A stretch of 64,000 bases of DNA, taken from assembly GCA_024654525.1 (NCBI GenBank), contig JANLHI010000032.1, positions 1-64,000 of the forward strand, given 5' to 3'. Under the pieces are notes generated by a model. The model worked only from the letters and a program-made list of their open reading frames with translations. It was not told the DNA's origin and did no database searches. The translations under genes were made by a program, and so were the position numbers. This document shows, one piece after another, positions 1-8,303 of this stretch. Source of the stretch: Patescibacteria group bacterium. Lineage in GTDB: Bacteria > Patescibacteria > Paceibacteria > UBA6257 > 2-01-FULL-56-20. Within the stretch, counting starts at the first letter, position 1, and each line of letters starts with the position of its first letter.

Positions 1-233
1 AAGTCCCATGAGACCCATGGGACAAACGGTGGCGCCAGTGACGGGGATACGGGTCTTCTCTCCCAAGAAAGCCATGGTCAATGTGGCGTTTGGGAATGGA
101 GGAAGGGATGAAGGACGACATAATACCTTTGTCTTGAGAGGGCCGTAGGCATTCCATACCCCGCAGAGTTCCGCTTACCACGGAACCACGGGGCACCGCC
201 GAAACTCGGATGCATTTGATTGTGCAACAAAAT

Positions 234-264
234 AAACAGCCCTTGGGATTCCCTCGGGCTGTTT
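234..264. terminator. Terminator-like hairpin
   Basis: The arms AAACAGCCC and GGGCTGTTT form a 9-bp stem with a 13-nt loop. Read on the minus strand it is followed by a T-rich stretch, so it could work as an intrinsic terminator in that direction. No gene clearly ends here. Confidence 0.4.
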
Positions 265-285
265 GCATTACTGCATGCTCGCATG

Positions 286-327
286 ATTCACTACACCATT
301 CGACGATCGTCGAATGGTGTAGTGAAT
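286..327. repeat. 42-bp perfect palindrome
   Basis: A perfect inverted repeat with no loop, centred between 306 and 307 on CGACGA|TCGTCG. It lies about 100 bp upstream of the orphan gene that starts at 430. It has no T-run, so a plain terminator role is not obvious. It could be a bidirectional terminator, a dimeric protein site or a cruciform. Confidence 0.85.
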
Positions 328-429
328 TCGAAAAACTTCAATCCAATCCAGCCCAACCCCATCCGCACAACATCCCCACGTGTGGTATTGTGGAAACAGT
401 TGTTTGTAAACCTTAACCCCTCTCTAATT

Positions 430-1008
430 ATGATGAGAAACGAACAAGACGAAGCACAGATTCTGGAAGCAATTGCGGGACTTGGCAATCCAGAACTTCA
501 TCAAATCGCGAAAAAAATCGCGGCACTTATCCCTGAAGGACCACTCCGAAGCCAAACCGCCGTGCGGCTTTTGGGTGCCATCGCCGCATTCGCAAAAATA
601 AGAAACCCGAAAGGCCCAGTGATAACCGCGCTCGCCGCAAAATTGAACGACCTCGTGCAGCTCTTCGGGGGCGAACTCTTCGACTCGAGCGGAAACGTGC
701 GAAAAAAGAATATTTCCTCATGGCGGGAACCATTCATAGCGAGCGTCCCGGAACGTCTTGCGGAAGCGGGACGCACCAGCGAAGCGGACATCGCCGACAA
801 GCTCAAGGCAGAAGCAGGTGAAATGCTTGCGCTTGAAGAGATGCTCTATCCTCCCGGCGAGAAACCCACGCCTTTTGATTGGGACGTCTGTTTCAAAAAT
901 ACGTGGGGTGAGATGGAGAATGTGTTCGCTGCGGCGACACCTACAGTCGGACGATTCGCCAATTGGGCGGAAACGCTACCGGGGGCACGGCGGCGCGACA
1001 CACGATAA
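430..1008 (+). CDS. Hypothetical protein, unknown family
   Basis: The protein is 192 residues and I do not recognise it. The start chosen is the ATG-ATG pair at 430/433. The same frame stays open upstream to 220, but that part reads through the palindrome and looks non-coding. The sequence is alpha-helical in character, with an Ala/Glu-rich first half (EAIAGLGNPELHQIAKKIA), no membrane segment and no signal peptide, so it is probably cytoplasmic. It stands alone, convergent with gyrA, and is bounded by hairpins on both sides. It could be lineage-specific. Confidence 0.6.
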   Translation: MMRNEQDEAQILEAIAGLGNPELHQIAKKIAALIPEGPLRSQTAVRLLGAIAAFAKIRNPKGPVITALAAKLNDLVQLFGGELFDSSGNVRKKNISSWREPFIASVPERLAEAGRTSEADIADKLKAEAGEMLALEEMLYPPGEKPTPFDWDVCFKNTWGEMENVFAAATPTVGRFANWAETLPGARRRDTR

Positions 1009-1026
1009 CGATTACCATGACAACAC

Positions 1027-1060
1027 AACGGCCTCTTTGGAAAATTCCAAAGAGGCCGTT
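1027..1060. terminator. Terminator hairpin after orphan gene
   Basis: A 14-bp perfect stem (AACGGCCTCTTTGG and its complement) encloses a 6-nt loop. It sits 18 bp after the stop of the gene at 430-1008. No long T-run follows, so termination strength is uncertain. Confidence 0.55.
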
Positions 1061-1080
1061 TGAATTCGCACTAATATGGG

Positions 1081-1116
1081 GAGGTTCAACCTTGCCAAGT
1101 AAGAAGGTTGAACCTC
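1081..1116. terminator. Hairpin downstream of gyrA
   Basis: A 13-bp perfect stem (GAGGTTCAACCTT and its complement) has a 10-nt loop. It lies 11 bp beyond the gyrA stop codon on the minus strand and between convergent genes, so a shared terminator is the simplest reading. Confidence 0.55.
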
Positions 1117-1127
1117 TCTCTCCGGAC

Positions 1128-3581
1128 TCAAATCACCACAATCCCCGCAATCCGGTCTTCCTTGTCTACATTCATAATGCGCACACCTTGTGCGGCGCGT
1201 CCGGTTTCGCGTACACTCTTCAATTCCGTGCGGATTACTTGTCCTTTTGCGGAGAGAGCAAGCATTTCTGTTTCTTCGCTGATTACCGATCCCACCACTA
1301 CTTTCCCCGTCTTCGCAGTTACATTCGCGGTGCGGATTCCTGAACCGCCACGGCTCTGTGTTTTATATTCCTTAAGAGAAGTACGCTTCCCGAACCCCCG
1401 TTCCATAACGGTCAAAAGCTGCGCCTTGTCTCCTTTTTTCACGATATCGAATCCCGCAACCGCGTCTCCCGAGCGAAGCCGGATGCCTCGCACTCCTGCA
1501 GCGCTCCGCCCCATGTCGCGTACTTGGGATTCTGCAAAACGGATGGACTGCCCTTGGTCGGTTACAAGCATTACCTGATCATCTCCTTTCGAAGGACGCA
1601 CCCAGTTGAGCGTATCTCCTTTTTTTAGCGCGATTGCGACAATGCCGTTCCTGCGAATATTTTCAAATTCCTTAAGCGGCGTTTTTTTGATTACGCCATT
1701 CTTTGTAACCATCATAAGAAACTTTGCGGTATTTGTTGCGTCTTTCTTTGTGGGAAGATTTACGATCGCATTTACATTCTCGCCTGTGGAGAGTTCCAGA
1801 AAATTATGAATCGCTTTCCCTTTTGCGGTGCGGCTCGCGGCGGGGATTTCGTACGCGCGCGTTTCAAACACTCGTCCGCGATCGGTAAAGAACAAAATCC
1901 TGTCATGCGTGTTTGCGTGGAAAAAGTGTATGAGAAAATCTTCGTCCGCCACATCGGACCCGATCAATCCCTTTCCTCCGCGCCGTTGAATTTTGAACGA
2001 ATCCGGTGGTACCCGTTTTACATATCCGCTTGATGAAAAGGTTACGATCGCTTCTTCCTCGGGAACAAGATCTTCATCAGTCATTTCTTTGAGCGCGGAC
2101 TGCACCACTTTTGTACGGCGGGGCTCACTGTACTTTGTCTTAAGTTCCTTAAGTTCATCTTTAATCACCGTAAGCATTTTTGAAGGACTCTTCAAAATTG
2201 CCGTAAGATCCTTTATTAGCGCGCGTTTTTCTTTGAGTTCATCATCAATTTTCTTTCTCTCGAGTGCCGCAAGTGTTTGAAGCCTCATTTCCAAAATCGC
2301 CGTTGCTTGCAATGCGGACAGTTTAAAATTTTTTACAAGATTCACGTGCGCCTCGTCTTTATCTTTCGATTTCCGAATAGTGGATATAATTTTATCAATC
2401 ACATCGAGCGCCTTTGCGAGACCCTCTAGGATATGCGCCCTCTCCTCCGCTTTTCTTAAATCGAACTGCGTTCTCCTGCGAATAATTTCTTTACGATGTG
2501 CGATGTACGCAAGTAAAATTTCTTTTAATGAAAAAAGTTCCGGTTGAATACCGTCGCGAAGCGCAATCATATTGAAATGGAAATCCTTCTGCAAATCCGA
2601 GCTTCGGTACAACTGATTTAGTACTTTTTGTGGAGCGGCGTCATTTTTAAGCTCTACCACTATCCGCATTCCTTCGCGGTCGGACTCGTCGCGGAGATCA
2701 CGGATACCCTCCAAGCGCTTGTCCTGCACCAGCTCGGCAATGTGTTTTATCAATTCTGATTTGTTTACCTGATAAGGAATCTCTGTCACTACAATATCAA
2801 ACCCGCCACTGCGACTTCCCTCGCTTCCCTTTTTTCGCTCTACAATTTCCGCTTTCGCACGAATAGTTACACCCCCTCGTCCCGTGCTATACGCAGTGCG
2901 AATTGCCGTACGATCATAAATAATACCTCCCGTCGGGAAATCGGGTCCCTTCACAAACTCCAACAACTCGTCGGGCGTTGCGGAAGGATTATCCGTAAGA
3001 AGTAATGTTGCGTCGATAATTTCCACAAGGTTGTGAGGCGGTATGCTTGTCGCCATACCCACCGCAATTCCCAATGTGCCATTTATCAATAAGTTGGGAA
3101 GTTTTGCGGGAAACACTCTCGGTTCTTCGCGAGTTGCGTCATAATTCGGCACCCAATCCACCGTATCTTTTTCAATATCAAATAACATCTCTTCCGCAAT
3201 TTTGGAAAGACGCGCCTCAGTGTATCGCATTGCCGCGGGAGAATCACCATCCACACTCCCGAAATTTCCCTGTCCTTGCACCAACGGATATCGCAGTGAA
3301 AAATCCTGCGCCATACGTGCAAGTGTGTCGTAAATCGCCACATCGCCATGCGGATGATATTTTGCCATTGTTTCACCCACTACATTTGCCGATTTTCTGA
3401 ACTTTGAAAGATGCGTAAGTCCAATAGACCACATTGTCCACAACACACGCCGATGTACCGGCTTTAACCCGTCACGCACGTCCGGAAGAGCACGCGCCAC
3501 AATCACCGACATCGCATAGTCGAGATAAGAGTCTTTCAACTCGGAAGTGATTTCTCTTTTTTGGATATTAGACATTGTCAT
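1128..3581 (-). CDS. gyrA: DNA gyrase subunit A
   Basis: The 817-residue protein is the DNA-cleaving subunit of gyrase, which with GyrB introduces negative supercoils using ATP. The catalytic tyrosine is Y120 in the AAMRYTEAR motif. The quinolone pocket HPHGDVAIYD lies at 77-85, and the C-terminal wrapping domain carries a canonical GyrA box QRRGGKG at 532-538, which separates it from ParC. The residue equivalent to E. coli Ser83 is Val81, while the equivalent of Asp87 (D85) is kept. An in-frame ATG also occurs at 3575. gyrB is not in the window. Confidence 0.97.
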   Translation of the reverse strand: MTMSNIQKREITSELKDSYLDYAMSVIVARALPDVRDGLKPVHRRVLWTMWSIGLTHLSKFRKSANVVGETMAKYHPHGDVAIYDTLARMAQDFSLRYPLVQGQGNFGSVDGDSPAAMRYTEARLSKIAEEMLFDIEKDTVDWVPNYDATREEPRVFPAKLPNLLINGTLGIAVGMATSIPPHNLVEIIDATLLLTDNPSATPDELLEFVKGPDFPTGGIIYDRTAIRTAYSTGRGGVTIRAKAEIVERKKGSEGSRSGGFDIVVTEIPYQVNKSELIKHIAELVQDKRLEGIRDLRDESDREGMRIVVELKNDAAPQKVLNQLYRSSDLQKDFHFNMIALRDGIQPELFSLKEILLAYIAHRKEIIRRRTQFDLRKAEERAHILEGLAKALDVIDKIISTIRKSKDKDEAHVNLVKNFKLSALQATAILEMRLQTLAALERKKIDDELKEKRALIKDLTAILKSPSKMLTVIKDELKELKTKYSEPRRTKVVQSALKEMTDEDLVPEEEAIVTFSSSGYVKRVPPDSFKIQRRGGKGLIGSDVADEDFLIHFFHANTHDRILFFTDRGRVFETRAYEIPAASRTAKGKAIHNFLELSTGENVNAIVNLPTKKDATNTAKFLMMVTKNGVIKKTPLKEFENIRRNGIVAIALKKGDTLNWVRPSKGDDQVMLVTDQGQSIRFAESQVRDMGRSAAGVRGIRLRSGDAVAGFDIVKKGDKAQLLTVMERGFGKRTSLKEYKTQSRGGSGIRTANVTAKTGKVVVGSVISEETEMLALSAKGQVIRTELKSVRETGRAAQGVRIMNVDKEDRIAGIVVI

Positions 3582-3615
3582 GTATGCACCCTATCGCACA
3601 TTCCTTACTACAGTA

Positions 3616-3927
3616 TTATTCAAGCGGTTTAATAATATATTCCTTTGGTGATTGCAATGCCCCCGCGACCCACTGAATACTTCCCCATATATTTTGATAT
3701 ACCACCGCACTTCCCCGTTTCATTGTACTTAAAATCGTTGAGTGACTCTCCGTGGGAACATTTTCCGCAACATCCGTTGATGTATCACTTACGCTTGCAA
3801 CAATATTATTGAAATACATAAGCCATACATACACAATCACCAACATAATTACCAACGAACTTATTATGAGAAACTTCCTCTTTGCCGTGTCGTCGGATTC
3901 TTGAAGCTTGCGTAAAAAACTCCCCAT
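3616..3927 (-). CDS. Small single-pass membrane protein
   Basis: About 103 residues if started at the second Met (MGSFLRKLQ); a Met three codons earlier at 3936 is possible and would leave 1 bp to the upstream stop. One strong transmembrane helix (about residues 19-39) follows a charged N-terminus, and the rest is a soluble tail rich in Ser and Thr. It is directly downstream of the beta-lactamase-fold gene and probably co-transcribed with it. No family recognised. Confidence 0.65.
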   Translation of the reverse strand: MGSFLRKLQESDDTAKRKFLIISSLVIMLVIVYVWLMYFNNIVASVSDTSTDVAENVPTESHSTILSTMKRGSAVVYQNIWGSIQWVAGALQSPKEYIIKPLE

Positions 3928-3937
3928 TGTTTTCACG

Positions 3938-4510
3938 CTACGATGCCTTAAGCCCTATAACCTTTGTACCCTCAATCACGTCCAAATCTTTCTTCTTAAA
4001 CACAAACTTATCTTCAAGCGCGCCATCCTCCCCCATTTCCTTCAAAAATGCTTGTGGAGATTTTTCATACGCGGGCACCACCAACTTCGGCTCAAGTTGT
4101 CGTACCACTTTTTCAGCCGCTTCATCAGTGAGATAATTATTTCCCAACCGAAGAAACACCACATCTATTTCATTTAATTTTTCGAGTAGCTCCGTATCTA
4201 ATACCCGGCCAAGAGAACCGAGAAACGCAAACGTTATTCCCTCCCACCGCACAAGGTACGCGGTGTGTATCCGTTGATTTTTTCCGTCAACGCCAAGAGA
4301 TACCCCGGTCACTTCCACTCCTTTGGACTCGTATTCTCCCGGAAACGTAATTTCCGTCTGCGCACCGAGCTCATCACCTTCTCCGGGAACCGGCGCATCC
4401 GTTTTAAGGATGATATCGCCCTTAAGCCGATTTGACGTCGGATCAACCAATACCGATATTTCACCGCTCTGTACGCGGAACGAACCTTCTCCGAAATAAG
4501 TGATAACCAC
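3938..4510 (-). CDS. Degenerate MBL-fold metallohydrolase-like protein
   Basis: About 190 residues. The N-terminus VITYFGEGSFRVQSGEI and the spacing of strands resemble the COG2220 branch of metallo-beta-lactamase-fold proteins, which include L-ascorbate-6-phosphate lactonase-like enzymes. The HxHxDH zinc motif is not present, so catalysis is doubtful. The frame is open to an ATG at 4543, but a TTGTGA-17-TATACT promoter lies inside that extension with the -10 box 6 nt before a GTG at 4510, so I choose the GTG. The next gene follows within a few bases. Confidence 0.7.
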   Translation of the reverse strand: MVITYFGEGSFRVQSGEISVLVDPTSNRLKGDIILKTDAPVPGEGDELGAQTEITFPGEYESKGVEVTGVSLGVDGKNQRIHTAYLVRWEGITFAFLGSLGRVLDTELLEKLNEIDVVFLRLGNNYLTDEAAEKVVRQLEPKLVVPAYEKSPQAFLKEMGEDGALEDKFVFKKKDLDVIEGTKVIGLKAS

Positions 4511-4516
4511 GGGGAT

Positions 4517-4545
4517 AGTATAGCGCCTTGCATCCCAAATCACAA
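4517..4545 (-). promoter_or_regulatory. Leaderless promoter of MBL-fold gene
   Basis: TTGTGA (4540-4545), a 17-nt spacer and TATACT (4517-4522) are followed after 6 nt by GTG at 4510. Transcription would begin at or beside the start codon. Confidence 0.6.
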
Positions 4546-4666
4546 GGGTTCATCGCCTCTTTTTTACTCTCTACTACGCTCTATTATTGTACAGTACCTT
4601 CTCTCTTTTTTTCATCATTATCCCCCGAAAAGATCCATCCACCACAATCCACGCCATCCGCAAAAC

Positions 4667-4694
4667 TTGCATTTCTTATATATGTTCGTATAAT
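4667..4694 (+). promoter_or_regulatory. Promoter of rpsA, leaderless or near-leaderless
   Basis: TTGCAT (4667-4672), a 16-nt spacer and a consensus TATAAT (4689-4694). The ATG is at 4705, 10 nt after the -10 box, leaving a leader of only a few nucleotides. Confidence 0.7.
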
Positions 4695-4704
4695 CTCGAA
4701 ACAT

Positions 4705-5799
4705 ATGGCGGAAATAGTAAAACCAGCTGGCACCACTCTCCTCGACGCGCTTAAAGCCGCAGTGCCAAGCAATGAATGGCCGAAAGAAGGCAATATCACC
4801 GAAGTGACATTGCTCAATAAAACAGACCGCAAAGCTTTCTTTGACATGGGGAAATTCGGCACCGGCATTGTATGGGGAATAGAAATGATGAATGCGCGCG
4901 AAATAGTAAAAGGACTCCAGTCGGGCGACAAATGTCTTGCAAAGATAAAGACAATCGAATCAGAAGAAGGATATATTGAACTGTCTCTTGCTGAAGCGGG
5001 AAAAGAACGTTTGTGGCAACAAGCCAAAGATCTCCTGGAATCGGGAGAACTTGCGAAGGTGAAAATCATAGGCGCAAATGCGGGAGGATTGACCGCGTCG
5101 CTGTTTGATTTAAAAGCGTTTCTTCCGGTATCTCAACTCTCTCAAGAACATTACCCACGCGTAGAAGATGGCGATCGTCAGAAAATATTTGATGAACTTA
5201 AAAAATTTATTGGTGAAGAACTTACCGTGAAGATTATCGACGTAAATCCCCGTACCAATAAATTCATTATCTCCGAGCGTGAAGTTGCAAATAATAATGT
5301 AAAAGAACTCCTTAAGAAATATAAAGCTGGCGATGAGATTCAAGGAATCGTTACTGGTATCGCGGATTTTGGGGCGTTTGTACGGTTTATAGACGAACCC
5401 CAGCTTGAAGGACTTATTCACATCTCCGAACTTGCACACACGGTAGTAGATAATCCGAAAGAGATATTAAAAGTGGATGAAACGGTAACGGCAAAGGTAA
5501 TCGACATCCGAGAAGACGGAAGAATATTCCTTTCGCTTAAAGCACTTCTTCCCGATCCGTGGCTTACCATCGGAGATCGCTTTAAAAAGGGAGATGATGT
5601 AGAAGGAACCGCATATACATTGAATCCTTTTGGTGGTGTTATCGATATGGGAAACGGAATTCAAGGCATGGTACACATTTCCGAATTTGAATCTGCAGAT
5701 GCAATGAAGCAGAATCTCACTCCCGGGAGTAAACATTATTTTACTGTTGAATTAGTGAAGCCGGAAGAGCGCAGAATCGTATTAAAACTGAAGAAGTAG
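4705..5799 (+). CDS. rpsA: 30S ribosomal protein S1 (four S1 domains)
   Basis: The 364-residue protein carries four S1 RNA-binding repeats. The clearest are GIVTGIADFGAFVRF and GLIHISEL in the third, and GGVIDMGNGIQGMVHISEF in the fourth. E. coli S1 has six repeats, so this is a short form like those in many Gram-positives. S1 binds mRNA on the 30S subunit and helps recruit unstructured leaders. The frame is open to 4528, but the strong promoter at 4667-4694 fixes the start at ATG 4705. It is monocistronic, followed by tRNA-Phe. Confidence 0.9.
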   Translation: MAEIVKPAGTTLLDALKAAVPSNEWPKEGNITEVTLLNKTDRKAFFDMGKFGTGIVWGIEMMNAREIVKGLQSGDKCLAKIKTIESEEGYIELSLAEAGKERLWQQAKDLLESGELAKVKIIGANAGGLTASLFDLKAFLPVSQLSQEHYPRVEDGDRQKIFDELKKFIGEELTVKIIDVNPRTNKFIISEREVANNNVKELLKKYKAGDEIQGIVTGIADFGAFVRFIDEPQLEGLIHISELAHTVVDNPKEILKVDETVTAKVIDIREDGRIFLSLKALLPDPWLTIGDRFKKGDDVEGTAYTLNPFGGVIDMGNGIQGMVHISEFESADAMKQNLTPGSKHYFTVELVKPEERRIVLKLKK

Positions 5800-5876
5800 T
5801 AAGTAGGGAAACGTAAATAATACGCTTTACTTTAGCGTGTAAATTCTATATCCTAGCTTTTAGATTCTTTTGTATT

Positions 5877-5951
5877 GCCGCGGTAGCTCAGTGGTAGAGC
5901 ATTCGCCTGAAGAGCGATTGGTCGGGTGTTCGATTCACCCCCGCGGCACCA
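5877..5951 (+). tRNA. tRNA-Phe (GAA)
   Basis: Acceptor arms GCCGCGG/CCGCGGC, a D arm GCTC/GAGC, anticodon loop CTGAAGA giving GAA, and a T arm GGGTG-TTCGATT-CACCC. The 3' CCA is encoded. The first anticodon-stem pair is a T-T mismatch. Confidence 0.95.
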
Positions 5952-6117
5952 AATAACTTAATTTAAGAGTGTTTTCTCTTGCCAGTATTCATAATCAACA
6001 CTTTCTTATTCTTTGGAAATCTACTCTCTAACTGAAGAACAAGAATATCAGCGCAAACCTCGCCGAAGACGGGCGAGCGAGTAGTAAAACTCCTCTGAAA
6101 TTTCAAAATGTTTGAAT

Positions 6118-6191
6118 TGGTCGGGCTGCTGGGAATTGAACCCAGTCTACCTGCTCCCAAAGCAGGCGTACTACCGGTATACGACAGCCCG
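6118..6191 (-). tRNA. tRNA-Pro (TGG)
   Basis: Minus strand. Acceptor arms CGGGCTG/CAGCCCG, anticodon stem CCTGC/GCAGG with loop TTTGGGA giving TGG, T-loop TTCAATT and an encoded CCA. Confidence 0.95.
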
Positions 6192-6346
6192 TCTTCACTG
6201 AATTTTCGGTCGCACGCCGCCATAGCTCCGGCGACGACGCGCGGGTAAACCCGCTTATGCATTTCCGGATTGTGATGAGTAAACTCATCACAACTTATAG
6301 ACCACTTCAAATTACGCTACTTTTAAGCTAGAATCAACCGCGTTGA

Positions 6347-6421
6347 GCCCCCGTAGCTCAATGGATAGAGCAACGCTCTTCTAAGGCGCTGATGTGGGTT
6401 CGATTCCTACCGGGGGCACCA
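6347..6421 (+). tRNA. tRNA-Arg (TCT)
   Basis: Acceptor arms GCCCCCG/CGGGGGC, anticodon loop CTTCTAA giving TCT, T-loop TTCGATT and an encoded CCA. It forms the left border of a stretch of accessory genes (6542-10057) and is a plausible integration site. I found no second copy of its 3' end. Confidence 0.95.
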
Positions 6422-6441
6422 AGTGGAAAAACACCGGCTCG

Positions 6442-6471
6442 CCTGCCCGCCGAAACTTTAGTGAAGGAGGG
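6442..6471 (-). repeat. Dispersed GC-rich repeat, copy 1
   Basis: About 30 bp immediately after tRNA-Arg. Its reverse complement matches 9131-9161 with about five differences (shared core CTAAAG.TTCGG.CGGGCAGG). The two copies point in opposite directions and bracket the accessory island. Similar GC-rich elements are common in Parcubacteria draft genomes, from general knowledge. Confidence 0.6.
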
Positions 6472-6541
6472 AACCATATTTTAATTTTGGGGGAAGAAAA
6501 TTTTTTAATCATAAAGTCGAAAATTATTAGCTAATAAACAT

Positions 6542-7228
6542 ATGAACATGAACCAAAAAGGATTTGCAAACATAGTTCTCATTGTCTTGGTTGTTGTTTT
6601 GGTGGGAGTAGTCGGATATTTAACATTAAGCAAAAAATTTACCTCTCCAACCCCAACACCCGAACAAACAAACCAAAATACGACTACTCCACCCCCTGCT
6701 TCGAATAACCAAGCAACTAGCTGGCAAACATATCGAAGTACAAAATTTGGGATAGAGCTAAAGTATCTGGCTGATATTTTTGTAGTCCAAGGTGATGACC
6801 AGTATTCTAAAACTCTCGACCTCATGGATAAAAGGTACGCTGGTAAAAATGTAGACTTTGCTACTGTGCCAAACCATTTTTCTGCTGACCTCGCCAAAGA
6901 TAACAGCGTTGATTCTCTGATTGAAGGGGAGCGAGTATTTTTCTCTTCTCCAAAAAGCCAAGTAACTATTCTTCGGACGGAAGAAATAAAAATAGACGGA
7001 GTGAGAGCTGTTAAAGTCACGACTGGAGATAAAAATACAAAAATTGAAAAAGGATTTTTTATTGTTGCACAATTACCACGACTAGTAACCATCCCTTTTC
7101 CTCCGTCTGTGACGGTGCAACCGGGCGAACCGAATTCCCACACATACAATCTCGTTTCGTTCAGTGGAAAAGCAGAAACGGCAGGAGTTATTGATAAGAT
7201 TGTTGAAAGCATAAAATTTTTGAAATAG
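6542..7228 (+). CDS. Membrane-anchored exported protein, unknown
   Basis: The 228-residue protein has a short N-terminus (NQKGFANI) and then a hydrophobic segment (residues 8-28), a Thr/Pro-rich linker (about 35-60), and an exported globular domain opening with WQTYRSTKFGIELKY. That opening is recurrent in uncharacterised CPR surface proteins. The KGF-hydrophobic start resembles a prepilin leader but is not proof of processing. A second Met (6548) is possible. It is the first gene of the AT-rich island beside tRNA-Arg. Confidence 0.75.
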   Translation: MNMNQKGFANIVLIVLVVVLVGVVGYLTLSKKFTSPTPTPEQTNQNTTTPPPASNNQATSWQTYRSTKFGIELKYLADIFVVQGDDQYSKTLDLMDKRYAGKNVDFATVPNHFSADLAKDNSVDSLIEGERVFFSSPKSQVTILRTEEIKIDGVRAVKVTTGDKNTKIEKGFFIVAQLPRLVTIPFPPSVTVQPGEPNSHTYNLVSFSGKAETAGVIDKIVESIKFLK

Positions 7229-7436
7229 TTTTTTGAATCTGCCGCCAAAGAAAAACTTGAAAAGCGGTGTGGTTTACTTCGACTTGGTTCGACATTGCTC
7301 ACCACAAGTCGCTCAGTACAAGCCGCCGCAGGCGGCGAAATGCGTTCGGACTCATTCAAGAATACTGTCACGCGATGGCAAAGAAAATCCAAAATCCTGC
7401 CATCTGTAGAATTACTAATTAAACAAAGAAAAAAAC

Positions 7437-7970
7437 ATGGACCCACAAATACCATTAACCAAAAAAGAACGTAAAGAAATTAAACGACAGGAAAAAATAG
7501 AAGCCAAAGAATCGGTCGTGCAAACACGCCGCATAAAGAAAATTATCCTGTGGATTGCATGGAGCACATTCGGCGTTGCTATTATCGCTGGTCTTGTCTG
7601 GCTTGTCTCCTCGCAACCTAAAACACCGGAGGATGACATCATCTCTTGGAGTGGTTTTCATTGGCATCCAGAGCTTGCTATCTATATAAAAGACGAGAAG
7701 CAAGAAATCCCAGCTAATATCGGCATTGGTTTGGTTCACCAACCTATTCACACCCATACAGATGATAATAAACAAGGAGTCATACATCTAGAGTTTCAAG
7801 GGCTTACTCGAAAGCATGATGTATCACTAGGTCAGTTTTTCAAAAACTGGGGCAAAGATATGCGCTCATTCGGTACAAACATGAAAATGACTGTGAATGG
7901 TGAGGAAAATATCGAATACGAAAATTACGTCATGCAGGATAAAGATAAAATCGAATTACGCTTTGATTAG
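7437..7970 (+). CDS. Membrane-anchored His-rich protein, possible metal site
   Basis: The 177-residue protein has a highly charged cytoplasmic start (KKERKEIKRQEKIEAKE), one transmembrane helix (about 36-58) and an exported domain. That domain carries the motifs SGFHWHPELAI (about 73-83) and HQPIHTHTDDN, five to six histidines arranged like a metal or redox site, followed by VIHLEFQG. I have seen this HWHPE/HTHDD combination in uncharacterised proteins of CPR and archaea, but no function is established to my knowledge. It is clustered with SHOCT, DUF302 and DoxX-like genes. Confidence 0.75.
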   Translation: MDPQIPLTKKERKEIKRQEKIEAKESVVQTRRIKKIILWIAWSTFGVAIIAGLVWLVSSQPKTPEDDIISWSGFHWHPELAIYIKDEKQEIPANIGIGLVHQPIHTHTDDNKQGVIHLEFQGLTRKHDVSLGQFFKNWGKDMRSFGTNMKMTVNGEENIEYENYVMQDKDKIELRFD

Positions 7971-8037
7971 AGTTAGACGCACCCCTGCCAACGATCCCGA
8001 AAAGTACGTTGGTTAATTTATAAATTAATTCAAAAAA

Positions 8038-8280
8038 ATGATGGGAAATTACTATGGAAACATGTTCAGTTGGGGTCTGGGAGGAGGAATTATGATGATT
8101 ATTTTTTGGGCCGCCATTATCCTCTTCATAGTCTGGATTGTGAGAGAAGTAAGTGGAAGAAATAATTCAGACAAGATTGGCCACAGAAAATCAACTCTTG
8201 AGATTCTTGAAGAGCGGTACGCAAAAGGCGAGATTGATAAAAAAGAATTCGAGGAAAAGAAAAAGGATTTGAGCAATTAA
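8038..8280 (+). CDS. SHOCT-domain small membrane protein
   Basis: The 80-residue protein has an N-terminal transmembrane helix (about 16-37) preceded by a Gly/Met-rich stretch, and a C-terminal SHOCT motif, LEILEERYAKGEIDKKEFE. SHOCT is a short oligomerisation motif often found at protein ends next to a membrane helix, with no fixed function. A start at the next Met is equally possible. It lies 23 bp before the DUF302 gene, so co-transcription is likely. Confidence 0.85.
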   Translation: MMGNYYGNMFSWGLGGGIMMIIFWAAIILFIVWIVREVSGRNNSDKIGHRKSTLEILEERYAKGEIDKKEFEEKKKDLSN

Positions 8281-8303
8281 CAACAATTAAGTATACAAAA
8301 TAC

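Larger units (their letters stand above)
1..429. other. Gene-poor left edge with hairpins
   Basis: No gene is convincing here. A minus-strand frame starts with ATG at 75 and runs off the left edge (25 codons, starting MAFLGEKTRIPVTG), and a plus-strand frame open at the left edge ends at 148. I recognise neither. The rest holds a 9-bp stem hairpin at 234-264 and a 42-bp perfect palindrome at 286-327. G+C around 60-220 looks higher than in the flanking DNA. Either partial frame could be the end of a real gene lying mostly outside the window. Confidence 0.4.
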
